Below, piece by piece: positions 18,788 through 28,555 of a stretch of DNA of 64,000 nt. Source of the stretch: Rhizobium hidalgonense (GTDB lineage: Bacteria; Pseudomonadota; Alphaproteobacteria; Rhizobiales; Rhizobiaceae); NCBI RefSeq assembly GCF_002914525.1, contig NZ_LODW01000022.1:124001-188000 (forward strand), given 5' to 3'. Position 1 is the first letter of the stretch. Each line of letters begins with the position of its first letter. The notes under the pieces are model-generated. The model was not told where the DNA came from and ran no database searches. It saw only the letters and a program-made list of their open reading frames with translations. Both the position numbers and the translations under genes were made by a program.

Positions 18788-19306
18788 GCCCCAAGCGATT
18801 CGATCCGTTGCGCCCTATTTTATGCCGCGCACCCGTTTAACAGCACGGCGTTGCCGTTCCCCAGTCGCAAGCTTTCGCGAGGCTTGCGTCGTCGCGTATT
18901 TTCCGTCGGCAAAAATATGCGGGAAATCGCCGGTGAAGGCATGATTTGCGGCTCGACCGGCAGGGAAACCGCTCCCAAAGCCCGCAAAATTGGTGTTTCG
19001 GCGCTGCTTCCTCGAGAAGTACCATGAAGAGGCCGGCATCCGAGCACAAATGCCGATGCGAACACCCCTTAAAAAGCCGTTGCCGTTTGTTTAAAAGCTC
19101 CTATAAATCCGCGCTGCCATCGACGCGCCCGGCGATAACTCGCCATCAGACGGGCGCGGAAAGACGATCCGTGACGTTCCGCAGGCCTGATGGCCGCGGC
19201 AACGATCGCCGGTAAAAGCACGGGCATCATGCCTGCTGCTGCGTGATCCTGTTTTTGTGTTTACCGAACGTGCGGCGGCGGAGCTGCATGCGAACGGGGG
19301 AACGCC
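18788..19306 (+). other. Non-coding gap between groEL and the PAS-like gene
   Basis: About 520 bp with only short overlapping frames on both strands and no convincing ribosome binding site or recognisable protein. TTGCCG (19081) and TATAAA (19103) with a 16-bp spacer could be a promoter for the downstream gene with a leader of about 200 nt. No tRNA or known RNA was recognised. Confidence 0.5.
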
Positions 19307-19753
19307 TTGTTTAAGATCGCCAAAGCCAATGCAGCCGTACCTTTGACACCCGGCTCGCTTGAGCATCACAATCAAAATGACGAGATGGTGGCTCAGTTTT
19401 CGATTTCCGAAGCCTGGACCGGAGATTTGTCGAGCGGCATGCTCCGTCTCGGCGAGTGGAGCGCGATGCTGCACGGCCTCTCCGCACGGGAATGCGGGCT
19501 CTTGAGCCTGATCCGCTGCTATGACCGCAAAGACCGCAGCCACGTCTTGGAACTGTTCGAGCAGGCAGCGACGCTCTGCTCCTCCTTCTGTTTTTCGACG
19601 ACGATCATCATGCCGAACGGCTTACGCCAACCGCTCTTCTGCATGGGCGAGTCGAACGGGCTCGAGGAAAAATACAGCGGCAGCCTGGTCGGCGTCTTTC
19701 TCTTTCCGCGCTTCAAGCTCGAAGACGCAAGGCAGATCATAAGTTCGCGATAG
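19307..19753 (+). CDS. Unrecognised protein with a PAS-like fold pattern
   Basis: A 148-aa soluble protein. The start appears to be TTG at 19307, with GGGGGAA 7 bp upstream; the next in-frame Met is about 26 codons in. The central part, GEWSAMLHGLSARECGLLSLIRCYD then FCFSTTIIMPNGLRQPLFCMGES, resembles a PAS domain (strand, helical cap, then two strands with a turn), but this is a judgement by eye. It has five Cys. There is no signal peptide, no output domain and no clear operon partner. It could be a small sensor or a stand-alone PAS protein. Confidence 0.6.
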   Translation: MFKIAKANAAVPLTPGSLEHHNQNDEMVAQFSISEAWTGDLSSGMLRLGEWSAMLHGLSARECGLLSLIRCYDRKDRSHVLELFEQAATLCSSFCFSTTIIMPNGLRQPLFCMGESNGLEEKYSGSLVGVFLFPRFKLEDARQIISSR

Positions 19754-19882
19754 GAGAGGGTTAGGGAGTGAGGGGCAGGCATCCGCGCGAATGCGACGTC
19801 CTCGCCGAGAAGGTCGCGGGCTCAGTCAGCAATCTTAAGCCCTTCCCGGGCCCGCTCTGTGTATTTTCCGGTGATCCGTCCG

Positions 19883-20593
19883 CTACTCCGGCTTGACGGG
19901 TATATTCAGGCCCCTTTCGCTTGCCGGACGGGCGATGCAGCGCCGCAGCCAGTCCATGACGGCGGGGAATTTCGCATAGTCGAGAACCTCGCGGCCGCCA
20001 TAAAAGATGTCGGCGCCGCGAACCCAGGTGAAAGTGGTGATGTCGGCGATCGTATATTGATCGCCCATGATCCACTGACGCCCCTTCAGCCGGCCTTCCA
20101 GCACGCCGAGCAGCCGTTTGGATGCATCGCGATAGCGCTCCACCGGATAGGAATTGTTGGCGACCTTGTCGGCGGCGAATTTGTAGAAATGGCCGAACTG
20201 GCCGAACATCGGGCCGATGCCGGCCATCTGGAAGAACACCCACTGGATGCATTCGTAGCGGCCGGCGGCGCCTGCAGGGATGAGCTTGCCGGTTTTTTCG
20301 GCGAGATAAAGCAGGATGGCGCCGGATTCGAACAGGCCGATCGGCTTGCCGTCCGGGCCGTTCGGATCGATGATCGCCGGAATGCGGCCGTTCGGGTTGA
20401 GGGATTCGAATTCTGGGGATTTCTGCTCGCTGGCGGCGAAGGAAATATAATGCGGCTCATAGGCGAGCCCGAGCTCTTCGAGGGCGACCGAGACCTTCAC
20501 CCCATTCGGGGTCTGCAGGGAATAGAGCTGGATGATGTCGGGATTTTTCGCTGGCCAGCGCGTCGTGATCGGAAATGCGGACAGATCTGCCAT
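19883..20593 (-). CDS. Glutathione S-transferase family protein, YghU/YfcG-like
   Basis: A 236-aa protein. The N-terminal thioredoxin-fold domain shows IQLYSLQTPNGVKVSVALEEL, and NPNGRIPAIID with the ESGAILLYLAEK glutathione-binding motif. The C-terminal helical domain shows MFGQFGHFYKFA and the GDQYTIADI motif. The TPNG motif near the start is that of the YghU/YfcG group, which act as glutathione-dependent disulfide-bond reductases. The start at 20593 has GGAGA 6 bp upstream; longer in-frame starts were rejected. doxX is divergent. Confidence 0.85.
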   Translation of the reverse strand: MADLSAFPITTRWPAKNPDIIQLYSLQTPNGVKVSVALEELGLAYEPHYISFAASEQKSPEFESLNPNGRIPAIIDPNGPDGKPIGLFESGAILLYLAEKTGKLIPAGAAGRYECIQWVFFQMAGIGPMFGQFGHFYKFAADKVANNSYPVERYRDASKRLLGVLEGRLKGRQWIMGDQYTIADITTFTWVRGADIFYGGREVLDYAKFPAVMDWLRRCIARPASERGLNIPVKPE

Positions 20594-20802
20594 TGGATTC
20601 TCCATGTTATCAGCCGACCATAAGAGACCGGCTTCGTGAAAGGCAAGCGACGGCGGGCAGGACATCGTTTCATATTATTGAACGAACTGTCCCCTTTCGT
20701 TTATCTTTCCATAAAAGAAGAAAAAGGCGACATAGGTGGCATACGAGGTCCACCGGTGCCGGGGCACCCAGATCTCCAGAGTCCTTCAAACGGAGACCAT
20801 CC

Positions 20803-21216
20803 ATGTCGAACGCCATCATCCTGATTGCCCGCATTCTTCTTTCCTTCATGTTCATCCTTTCCGGCTTCATGAAGCTCACCGATCCTGCCGGTACTGCCGG
20901 CATGATCGCCGGCGCCGGGCTGCCGGCAGCAAGCCTGTTGGCCTATGCCGCCGGCCTTTTCGAACTGCTGGCCGGCCTTGCGGTTCTCACAGGCTTCCAG
21001 GTCCGCATTGCCGGCTGGCTGCTCGCCGCCTTCTGTGTCTTCACGGGCGTTGCCTTCCACCTGCCCTACGCAAGCGGCACGGAACTCGTGAATATTCTCA
21101 ACCAGATCATGGTGATGAAGAACATCACGCTGGCCGGTGCGTACATCCTGCTCGCCACCGTCGGTGCCGGTGCCTATTCGATCGACGCACGCCGCGGCGC
21201 CTACGTGGCCGCCTGA
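20803..21216 (+). CDS. DoxX family membrane protein
   Basis: A 137-aa inner-membrane protein with four predicted helices. It shows the DoxX pattern ARILLSFMFILSGFMKLTDP at the start and HLPY in a loop. DoxX proteins are linked to redox or thiol stress in some bacteria, but the activity of this copy is unknown. The start at 20803 has GGAGACC upstream. It is divergent from the GST gene, which could mean shared redox-linked control. Confidence 0.85.
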   Translation: MSNAIILIARILLSFMFILSGFMKLTDPAGTAGMIAGAGLPAASLLAYAAGLFELLAGLAVLTGFQVRIAGWLLAAFCVFTGVAFHLPYASGTELVNILNQIMVMKNITLAGAYILLATVGAGAYSIDARRGAYVAA

Positions 21217-21245
21217 TACCAGCAGACATCCTCCCGCAAATACGA

Positions 21246-21275
21246 AACCCGCCGTCATCCGACGGCGGGTTTTCT
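21246..21275 (+). terminator. Terminator after doxX
   Basis: ACCCGCCGTC and GACGGCGGGT form a perfect 10-bp stem with a 4-base loop, followed by TTTCTT on the plus strand. On the minus strand, AA after the stem gives only weak function for hisG, which stops at 21295. Confidence 0.85.
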
Positions 21276-21294
21276 TGTGCCTGGATGGCCGGGA

Positions 21295-21990
21295 TCAGAG
21301 GGCCGCGCGCACTGCTTCGATGATCGCCTGCACGGCGGGCTCGTCCGAATGGTTTTCCCGGCGCGCGCGCACGAGGCAGGCCTGCGAATGCAGGATGACG
21401 CCGTCCTGGAGCACTTTCAGGTGGTTGGCACGCAGCGTCGAGCCGGTGGAGGTGATATCGACGATGATATCGGCCGAGCCAGAGGCGGGAGCACCTTCGG
21501 TCGCGCCGAGGCTTTCGACGATGCGGTAAAGCTGGATGCCGTGCTGGCTCGAAAAGAACTGCTGGGTCAGGCGCCAGTATTTAGTGGCGATGGCCAGGCG
21601 CCGGCCATGACGGGCGCGAAAATCGGCGGCGACATCGCCGAGATCGGCCATGGTCTCGACATCAAGCCAGATCTCCGGCACCGCGACGACGACATCGGCA
21701 TGGCCGAAGCCGAGGCGGGCGCAGAACTCGACGCGTTTGTCGACTTCGGCAAAACCTTCCCGCATCAGATCCTCGCCGGTGACGCCGAAATCGACGGTGC
21801 CGTTACCGAGTTCACGGGAAATTTCGGAGGCCGAGAGGAAGGCGATCTCGACATCGTCCCAGCCTTCGACGCGGCCGCGATAGGAACGGTCGTTGCCGAC
21901 AGCCGTGATCGGCATGCCGGCCCGCTCGAAGATCGCCGAAGCATCGTCCTTCATCCGGCCTTTGGAGGGGAGCGCGATGGTGATGGTCAT
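21295..21990 (-). CDS. hisG: ATP phosphoribosyltransferase, short form
   Basis: A 231-aa enzyme that catalyses the first step of histidine synthesis (ATP + PRPP). It is the short form without the C-terminal regulatory domain and therefore needs HisZ. Visible parts: [23 protein letters not shown], and the PRPP-binding segment [18 protein letters not shown]. Its ATG overlaps the end of hisZ by 4 bases (ATGA), which implies coupled translation in equal amounts, as expected for the hetero-octamer. Confidence 0.96.
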   Translation of the reverse strand: MTITIALPSKGRMKDDASAIFERAGMPITAVGNDRSYRGRVEGWDDVEIAFLSASEISRELGNGTVDFGVTGEDLMREGFAEVDKRVEFCARLGFGHADVVVAVPEIWLDVETMADLGDVAADFRARHGRRLAIATKYWRLTQQFFSSQHGIQLYRIVESLGATEGAPASGSADIIVDITSTGSTLRANHLKVLQDGVILHSQACLVRARRENHSDEPAVQAIIEAVRAAL

Positions 21991-23108
21991 GCGACTGCCC
22001 TTTCGGTTTCGACGCGGTCGAGCCAGAAGGAGAAGCCGACGGCCGGAATGCGGTCGGTTGCGCCGAGGAAAGTCAGGAGCTTGTCGAAGCGGCCGCCGCC
22101 GGCCAAAACCGCCGTCGAACCCTCAGCCGTGACCTCGAAGACGAGGCCGGTGTAATAGTCGAGCGGCCGTCCGAAGGCGGCGCGATAGTCGAGGCATGAA
22201 AGATCGACCCCGGCATCGGCAAGGGCAGCGACACGGCCGTTGAAGCGGGAAAACGCATTGCCGAGTTTCAGGCCGGCTGCATCGGCAAAACCGGCCAGCG
22301 CTGCGGACGCATTGACGAGCGGCACGTCGAGCGACAGGAACTCTTCCAGCACATGGAAGGCCGCATCGTCGAGGCGCGTTTCGGAGAGGATGAGCTTTTC
22401 CTTGAGCCGCCGGGCGATCTCCAGGGCCGAGCGGCCGGCATTTGTCGAATAACCCGTCGTCTGCATTTCGTGCTCGAGATGGGCGACCAGTGCCTGCTCG
22501 TCGCCCGAGGCGACAAGCCCGGCAATATCAGCGTCCAGCCCGGTAACGAATTGCGGGCTGACGAGACCAGCGAGCAGCGCTTCCAGTTGTGTCATGTTGC
22601 CGAAGGCATGGATCAGACGCTTCTGCCAGCCGAGCGGCAGGCCGAGCGCCTGAACAACCGACTCGAACACCGCTTGGTCACCCAGAGTCACCGACAGACG
22701 CCGGCCCGGCAGCAGCCGGGCGAGAATGCCGGTGGCATCGCCGATGGCGCGGGCGTCGGCGCTCGGTATGTTAATATCGCCGAGATCCTCGATGCCGGCC
22801 TGATAGAATTCATTGGCGCCATCGCGGCGCTGGCGGAAGACCTCGCCGAGATAGGCGTAACGCTGCGGCGTACCGGTCGCCGTCTCGATGTGGCGCAGGC
22901 AGACGGGGATGGTGAATTCCGGACGCAGGCAGAGGCTGGCCCCGGTTTCGCTCTCGGTCATGAAGATCCGGCGGCGCAGATCCTCGCCGGCGATGTCGAG
23001 GAACGGTTCGGCCGGCTGAATGACAGGTATATCGATGCGCTCGGCGTTGCGGGCGGCAAATTCGGCCAGCAGGTCGGCGGCGAATTCGGGGAGATTGATC
23101 AGGGGCAT
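21987..23108 (-). CDS. hisZ: ATP phosphoribosyltransferase regulatory subunit
   Basis: A 373-aa HisRS paralogue without aminoacylation activity; it binds short HisG and makes it active and histidine-sensitive. Class II synthetase motifs are present in weakened form: [13 protein letters not shown] and [10 protein letters not shown], then [14 protein letters not shown] and [10 protein letters not shown]. The start at 23108 ([10 protein letters not shown]) was chosen over an in-frame upstream ATG because it lies nearer to the hisS stop and the family begins here. It follows hisS after 51 bp. Confidence 0.93.
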   Translation of the reverse strand: MPLINLPEFAADLLAEFAARNAERIDIPVIQPAEPFLDIAGEDLRRRIFMTESETGASLCLRPEFTIPVCLRHIETATGTPQRYAYLGEVFRQRRDGANEFYQAGIEDLGDINIPSADARAIGDATGILARLLPGRRLSVTLGDQAVFESVVQALGLPLGWQKRLIHAFGNMTQLEALLAGLVSPQFVTGLDADIAGLVASGDEQALVAHLEHEMQTTGYSTNAGRSALEIARRLKEKLILSETRLDDAAFHVLEEFLSLDVPLVNASAALAGFADAAGLKLGNAFSRFNGRVAALADAGVDLSCLDYRAAFGRPLDYYTGLVFEVTAEGSTAVLAGGGRFDKLLTFLGATDRIPAVGFSFWLDRVETERAVA

Positions 23109-23159
23109 GCCGGGCTCCGAAGGATAGGCGAGAAGCTTGCCGGAAGGCACGGGTATGTC

Positions 23160-24683
23160 TCAGACATCACCGCCCGCCCTCTTCCGATCCTCAGCCTGCG
23201 CGGCAAGGATCTCCTTGACCTTGGCGACGAGGTCGGCTTCCGGCACCGTCTCCTGCGCCACGCGGGCCTCGCGCCAGCTGGCATTGTCCTCGATCTCGCC
23301 GGAGAGCCGCTTGCCCTCGATCAGATCCTTGATCTGCACCACGCCGGTTGCGCGCTCGTCGCCGCCCTGGATGATGGCGACGGGGCAGCCGCGGCGATCG
23401 GCATATTTCAGCTGGTTGCCGAACTTCTTCCAGTTGCCCTGGAACATCTCGGCGCGGATGCCGGCGGCGCGCAGCTGCTGCGTCATCTTCTGATAACGGC
23501 CCATCGCCTCGACATCGCCATCCATGACGGTCACCAGCACCGGCTCGATCACATCGCTGGCGCCAAGCTTGCCGAGGTTCTTCAGCGCCGTCATCAGCCT
23601 GGAGACGCCGATCGAAAATCCGGTCGCTGGCACCGGCTGGCCCATGAAACGGGAGACGAGGCCATCATAACGGCCGCCGCCGCCAATCGAGCCGAAGACG
23701 ACCTTTTCGCCCTTTTCGTTGGTGACGTCGAAGCTGAGTTCGGCCTCGTAAACGGGGCCGGTATAATATTCGAGGCCGCGGACGACCGAGGGATCGATCT
23801 TGATGCGGTCGGACTGGTAGCCGGCGCTGGCAACGAGCGCACCGATGAAGTTCAGTTCGTCGACGCCCTCGACACCCTTCGACGTTCCGGCAACGAGTTC
23901 GGCCAGGCGTGGAGCGCTTTCGGCATAATCCTTGATGCCAACGAAGAACAGCACCTTGTCGATCTGTTCCCCGCTGAGCCCGGCGCCCTTGGTGAAGTCG
24001 CCGGATTCATCCTTGCGTCCGGGACCGAGCAGCAGGGCCACACCCTCCGGGCCGAACTTGTCGAGCTTGTCGATGGCGCGCAGCACGTTGAGCCGCTGGC
24101 CGGCCTTGTCGTCGCCGCCGAGGCCGATCGCCTCCAGCACGCCGTCCAGGACCTTGCGGTTGTTGACACGGATGACATAGTCGCCGCGCTTGATGCCCAG
24201 GGCTTCGAGCGTATCGGCCATCATCATGCACATTTCGGCATCGGCCTGAACACCCGGCGCGCCGACGGTATCGGCATCGAACTGCATGAACTGGCGAAAG
24301 CGGCCGGGGCCTGGCTTCTCGTTGCGGAAAACATAGCCGGCGCGATAGGTGCGGTAGGGAAGCTGGATCTCGTTGAAATTCTCGGCGACATGGCGAGCGA
24401 GCGGCGCCGTCAGGTCGTAACGCAGCGACATCCATTGCTCGTCGTCGTCCTGCAGCGAGAAGACGCCCTCGTTCGGGCGGTCGCTGTCGGGCAGGAACTT
24501 GCCGAGCGCATCGGTATATTCGAACAGCGGCGTTTCGAGCGGATCGAAACCATAATGCTCATAGACTTCCCGGATCTTTGCCGTCATCTCGTTGACGGCG
24601 CGGATATCGGCGGCCGTCCGGTCGACGAAGCCGCGCGGCAGGCGGGCCTTGAGCTTTTGCGGTTTCTTCTGCTTGTCGTTCAT
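23160..24683 (-). CDS. hisS: Histidyl-tRNA synthetase
   Basis: A 507-aa class II synthetase. Motif 2 is in [20 protein letters not shown], the histidine-specific motifs are [12 protein letters not shown] and [10 protein letters not shown], and motif 3 is near [10 protein letters not shown]. The C-terminal anticodon-binding domain follows. The start at 24683 ([15 protein letters not shown]) is the first Met before the conserved part; a far upstream in-frame Met would add 290 non-conserved residues. It heads the hisS-hisZ-hisG operon. Confidence 0.96.
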   Translation of the reverse strand: MNDKQKKPQKLKARLPRGFVDRTAADIRAVNEMTAKIREVYEHYGFDPLETPLFEYTDALGKFLPDSDRPNEGVFSLQDDDEQWMSLRYDLTAPLARHVAENFNEIQLPYRTYRAGYVFRNEKPGPGRFRQFMQFDADTVGAPGVQADAEMCMMMADTLEALGIKRGDYVIRVNNRKVLDGVLEAIGLGGDDKAGQRLNVLRAIDKLDKFGPEGVALLLGPGRKDESGDFTKGAGLSGEQIDKVLFFVGIKDYAESAPRLAELVAGTSKGVEGVDELNFIGALVASAGYQSDRIKIDPSVVRGLEYYTGPVYEAELSFDVTNEKGEKVVFGSIGGGGRYDGLVSRFMGQPVPATGFSIGVSRLMTALKNLGKLGASDVIEPVLVTVMDGDVEAMGRYQKMTQQLRAAGIRAEMFQGNWKKFGNQLKYADRRGCPVAIIQGGDERATGVVQIKDLIEGKRLSGEIEDNASWREARVAQETVPEADLVAKVKEILAAQAEDRKRAGGDV

Positions 24684-24818
24684 TTCCGGCAATTCCGCTG
24701 ACTGTGACAGTGGCGGTTTCCTAACCGATCGGGCGGGGAGCGGCAAGGGCGAAGGGTCTTGATGTCGAGAGCAGAATCGATTGAACGAAGAGGCATCGAT
24801 CGAAATGCGGATAGGCCC

Positions 24819-25574
24819 ATGATCACTGAAGCGCTTCTCTATACCGCGACATTGCCGCTGACCGGCAAGCCCTATCGAAAATTCATCCGCTATTCCGTCA
24901 ATCTCTGGTCGCGGGCCGGGCGGTGTGCAGCGGCCTGGGCCGAACATGAAGAGATGAGCCGGAATGCGATCAGCACAGCTGCGGCCGGTCTCAGGCAGAA
25001 GCGGACCGCCGTCGTCCTCGGCTCCGGCCTGCTGCGCGATGTGCCGATCGAGGAACTGGCGCGCGAATTCGATACCGTGGTGCTGGTCGATCTCATTCAC
25101 CTCGCCTCGGTGCGCTTGTGGCTCTCGGCCAAGCCCTATAGAAATGTCAGGCTGATCGAGCGCGATCTCTCCGGTTATGACGATCTCGCTGCCGGCCGCA
25201 AGCCCGAACCGCTCGGCTTTCTGCGCTCGGTGCCCTATCTCGATTTCGTGGTTTCGGCCAATCTCCTGTCGCAGATCGGCCGCGGCGTAAAGCGGCGATA
25301 TGAGGCGGAGGCTGGCCACATGCCGGCCGACACGGTGGAGAGACTGATCGCAGCGCATCTCACCGGGCTCTCCGATCTGCCCTGCCGCAGTTGCCTGGTG
25401 ACCGATATCGCCTATGCCGTCATCGACCGCAACGGCAGGACGCATGAAGAGGCCGACCTGCTGCATGGCGTTTCGCCGCCGCCGGCGAACGCGGTCTGGA
25501 CATGGCCGGTCGCACCGTTCGGCGAGGAGAGCAAAGACTATAAGATCGAGCACAAGGTGATTGCCGTCTGGTGA
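24819..25574 (+). CDS. Conserved-looking protein of unknown function with a Rossmann-like motif
   Basis: A 251-aa soluble protein. [19 protein letters not shown] followed by [10 protein letters not shown] looks like a nucleotide- or SAM-binding glycine loop and the acidic end of the second strand, so a methyltransferase-like fold is possible. No catalytic motif was recognised. Two starts are plausible: 24819 ([13 protein letters not shown]), used here because conserved-looking sequence begins there, and 24762, which has a better ribosome binding site (GAAGGG). It is divergent from hisS. Confidence 0.65.
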   Translation: MITEALLYTATLPLTGKPYRKFIRYSVNLWSRAGRCAAAWAEHEEMSRNAISTAAAGLRQKRTAVVLGSGLLRDVPIEELAREFDTVVLVDLIHLASVRLWLSAKPYRNVRLIERDLSGYDDLAAGRKPEPLGFLRSVPYLDFVVSANLLSQIGRGVKRRYEAEAGHMPADTVERLIAAHLTGLSDLPCRSCLVTDIAYAVIDRNGRTHEEADLLHGVSPPPANAVWTWPVAPFGEESKDYKIEHKVIAVW

Positions 25575-25654
25575 GAGGCGATGACGATGTCGTCACCGAA
25601 TGTTCACCCTCGGCAGGATTGGCTTACGGCCGGCCGTCCCCTATATGAAATACC

Positions 25655-26023
25655 ATGCGCACGCTTGCTCTCATCACGATGGTTCTCGGCTGGCTGGTCT
25701 ATAGCGCCATGTCCGCCTGGGCGGGCTGTCCGACTTGTGCGTCGATGAATGCACCGGTCGCTGCTGAGGGCGGCGTCATGTACCACGAGATATCAGGCAT
25801 GGATATGCCGGAAGGAGCAGTCAAGACTGCGCCCCTGAAAGACCCCTGCACCACCGGCAATTCCGCGCATATGCCGCTTTGCGCCGCCTGTCTTCTACTG
25901 CCGCCGACGGTGACGGTCACGGATGGCGGAAAGTCCGTTTACGGCTATCCCGACCCGGCGCTTGCCCGCGCCTTGGATGACAATCGCCCTGCTCCGCAGG
26001 CTCCCCCTCCCCGACTGTCCTGA
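25655..26023 (+). CDS. Small exported Cys/Met-containing protein
   Basis: A 122-aa protein with a signal peptide (hydrophobic residues 5-22, cleavage probably after SAWA). The mature part has CPTCASM, a Met-containing stretch (YHEISGMDMPEG) and a second pair in PLCAACLLLPP. Such Cys/Met clusters fit metal or thiol chemistry in the periplasm. I do not recognise the family. The DUF305 gene follows after 70 bp on the same strand, which supports a shared role in metal handling. Confidence 0.65.
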   Translation: MRTLALITMVLGWLVYSAMSAWAGCPTCASMNAPVAAEGGVMYHEISGMDMPEGAVKTAPLKDPCTTGNSAHMPLCAACLLLPPTVTVTDGGKSVYGYPDPALARALDDNRPAPQAPPPRLS

Positions 26024-26093
26024 CATCACATCCGTGCCGATCAGGTGGTCCCGCCGCCTGGAATACCTATTGTCAGACAGAGGAAGGACTCTC

Positions 26094-26450
26094 ATGTCTC
26101 TGAAAATCATCACGCTTTCCGCAATGCTCGCTGTTGCTGTTCCCGCTTTCGCTGAAGACATGTCGATGGACATGAGCAAGCCGATGGGCAGTCACGATGC
26201 GGCAAGCCACGCCTTCAGCGAGGCGAACGCCAAGATGCATAAGGATATGGCGATCGAGTATAGCGGCAATCCTGACGTGGATTTCGTCCGCGGCATGATC
26301 CCGCACCATCAGGGCGCGATCGATATGGCGAAGATCGAACTCCAATACGGCAAGGATGCGGAAATCCGCAAACTCGCCGAAGGGGTGATCAAGGCGCAGG
26401 AAGCCGAGATCGCCGAGATGAACGCCTGGCTCAAGGCCCACGGCAAGTAA
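26094..26450 (+). CDS. DUF305 (CopM-like) periplasmic protein
   Basis: A 118-aa exported protein. The signal peptide ends around VAVPAFA, and the mature start is Met-rich (EDMSMDMSKPMGSHD). The DUF305 core is FVRGMIPHHQGAIDMAK, with the HH pair and Met expected to bind Cu(I) or Ag(I). CopM-type proteins in this family contribute to copper tolerance. The start at 26094 has AGGAAGGA upstream. No copper pump or CopZ is seen nearby. Confidence 0.85.
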   Translation: MSLKIITLSAMLAVAVPAFAEDMSMDMSKPMGSHDAASHAFSEANAKMHKDMAIEYSGNPDVDFVRGMIPHHQGAIDMAKIELQYGKDAEIRKLAEGVIKAQEAEIAEMNAWLKAHGK

Positions 26451-26569
26451 TCAATCGCTGAAGGGGACGCTTGATATTGCAGGCGTTCCCTACTCGACCA
26501 GCCCCAAGGGTTAGGGTGAGGGGCAAATCCGCGGTCCGAACCGTCAGCCGTGGCCCATCCCCGATAACC

Positions 26570-27619
26570 TCAGTCCTTCGGCTCGAAATCAGCCGGGCGG
26601 CGGCCGGCGCCTTGGCGTGACAGCATCCAGCCCGGATATTCGGGAGCAAGGGCGCTCACCTCGTCGAGCCTCTGCATATCGCCTTCATCGAGCTTCAGCT
26701 TGACGGCGGCGAGGTTCTGGTCGAGCTGGTCGACCCGCTTGGCGCCGATGATAACAGTCGTGACGAAAGGCTTGGCGAGGATATAGGCGAGTGCGACGGT
26801 CGCGACGCTGACGCCGTGTTTTTCGGCGACCTCGCGCATCACGGCGACGCAGGCCCAGGCTCTGTCCTTGTCGACCGGCGGGAAGTCGAAACTGGCGCGG
26901 CGGCCTTCGCCGTTGCCGGGGGCGCCGGGACCATATTTCCCGGAGAGCAGACCGCCGGCGAGCGGCGACCAGACCATCAGGCCGAGCTTTTCCTCCTGCA
27001 TCATCGGCACGATGTCGCGTTCGAGATCGCGGCCGGCGATGGAATAATAGGCCTGCACCGTCTCGAAACGGGCAAACCCGCGGCGTTCGGAGAGGCCGAG
27101 TGCCTTGGAAATGCGCCAAGCCTGCCAATTGGAGACGCCGATATAACGCACGAGGCCGCGGGAAACGAGATCGTCCAAGGCGCGCAGCGTCTCCTCGATC
27201 GGCGTCACGGTGTCTGTCGCGTGGATCTGATAGAGGTCGATATGATCCGTCTGCAGGCGCTTCAGGCTCGCCTCGACGGAATCCATGATATGGCCGCGCG
27301 AGGCGCCGCGGTCGTTCGGCTTGTCGCCCATCACGCCGTAGACCTTGGTGGCGATGACCACGTCCTTGCGGGGCACGTCGAGGTTCTTCAGCGCCTGGCC
27401 GAGCAGCCTTTCGGACTCGCCGGACGAATAGACGTCGGCCGTGTCGATGAAATTGACGCCTGAGCCGAGCGAGCGCTCGACGATCCGGTCGGCGGCATTC
27501 TGGTCGACATCGGCGATGGCACCCCACATACTGCCCTGTTTGGCTTCGCCGAAGGTCATGGCGCCTAGGCAGATTTCCGAGACGAAAAGTCCCGTATTTC
27601 CGAGTTGATTGTAACGCAT
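26570..27619 (-). CDS. Aldo/keto reductase
   Basis: A 349-aa NADPH-dependent oxidoreductase with a TIM-barrel fold. It reads MRYNQLGNTGLFVSEICLG at the start. The catalytic tetrad can be placed as Asp in FIDTADVYSSGESE, Tyr in the same segment, Lys in VVIATKVYG and His in YQIHATD. The cofactor-binding end is in TVIIGAKRVDQLDQNL. The substrate is unknown. The start at 27619 is the conserved one; 10 upstream residues were rejected. The HAD gene is divergent, 231 bp away. Confidence 0.9.
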   Translation of the reverse strand: MRYNQLGNTGLFVSEICLGAMTFGEAKQGSMWGAIADVDQNAADRIVERSLGSGVNFIDTADVYSSGESERLLGQALKNLDVPRKDVVIATKVYGVMGDKPNDRGASRGHIMDSVEASLKRLQTDHIDLYQIHATDTVTPIEETLRALDDLVSRGLVRYIGVSNWQAWRISKALGLSERRGFARFETVQAYYSIAGRDLERDIVPMMQEEKLGLMVWSPLAGGLLSGKYGPGAPGNGEGRRASFDFPPVDKDRAWACVAVMREVAEKHGVSVATVALAYILAKPFVTTVIIGAKRVDQLDQNLAAVKLKLDEGDMQRLDEVSALAPEYPGWMLSRQGAGRRPADFEPKD

Positions 27620-27850
27620 GATCAAAAAAATCCTTTGTGTCTGCCGCAAGAGGGGCTTGCGAACTGAAGAACTTCATTTTTTGATTATTGGCCTGCGCGT
27701 GACAGGCACAGCCGGGGCTGGCTGCATGGTGAGGCAGGTTCGATGTAGTGCGGCGGCGGCGTTTTTCAACGCCGCGCCGTGCAGAAGCCGACGCCCTTGT
27801 CTCGACACAGGCGGCCGATAGATTGCGGCTATATTTCAAGAGGTACGCAT

Positions 27851-28555
27851 ATGACAACGCGACCACTGACCACGATCGGCTTCGATGCCGACGACACACT
27901 CTGGCAGAACGAACAATATTACCGGCTGACTGAAGCGCATTTCACCGGGCTTCTTGCCGATTTCGCCGCAGGGCCGAAGGTATCCGAGCGGCTGCTTGAG
28001 GCGGAAAGGCGCAACCTCCGCCATTACGGCTTCGGCATCAAAGGCTTCACGCTGTCGATGATCGAAACGGCGATTGAGATCACCGAAGGCAAGATTCCTT
28101 CGAGCGTCATTGCCAAGATCCTCGATATCGGCCGCGACCTGCTTTCCCATCCCGTCGAGACCATGCCGCATGTGCGCGACACGCTGGAGGCGCTGGCCGG
28201 CAAATATCTGCTTGTGATGATCACCAAGGGCGACCTGTTCGACCAGGAGCGCAAGCTCGCCCAATCCGGGCTCGGCGATTTCTTCGATGCCGTCGAGATC
28301 GTCTCCGACAAGACGGCCGTCACCTATCGGCGCATCTTCGCCAAGGTCGGCGACGGACCGGAGCGGGCGATGATGGTCGGCAACTCGCTGAAATCGGACA
28401 TCGTGCCGGCAATCGCCGCCGGCAGCTACGGCGTCTTCGTGCCGCATGAACTCACCTGGGTGCTGGAACATGTGGACGAACCGACGGAGGCGCCGCGTTT
28501 CCGCAAGATCGGCCATCTTGGCGAATTGCGCGATCTGATCGAGCGGCTGGCCTAG
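27851..28555 (+). CDS. HAD-family hydrolase (haloacid dehalogenase-like phosphatase)
   Basis: A 234-aa cytoplasmic HAD protein. Motif I is GFDADDTLW with the Asp nucleophile at residue 11, motif II is LVMITKGD, motif III is the Lys of VSDKTAVTYRRI, and motif IV is MVGNSLKSDIVPAIAAG. It has a helical cap, as in the YjjG/phosphatase-like subgroup. The start at 27851 was chosen because the family core begins at once. Its TAG stop is the first part of a palindromic repeat. Confidence 0.85.
   Translation: MTTRPLTTIGFDADDTLWQNEQYYRLTEAHFTGLLADFAAGPKVSERLLEAERRNLRHYGFGIKGFTLSMIETAIEITEGKIPSSVIAKILDIGRDLLSHPVETMPHVRDTLEALAGKYLLVMITKGDLFDQERKLAQSGLGDFFDAVEIVSDKTAVTYRRIFAKVGDGPERAMMVGNSLKSDIVPAIAAGSYGVFVPHELTWVLEHVDEPTEAPRFRKIGHLGELRDLIERLA

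Noticed and set aside
18815..19215. Several 60-90-codon frames on both strands after groEL
   Set aside because: Mutually overlapping, no ribosome binding sites, no recognisable protein pattern.
22353..24701. 782-codon plus-strand frame
   Set aside because: Entirely antisense to hisZ and hisS, which have full family motifs; no ribosome binding site or known domain.
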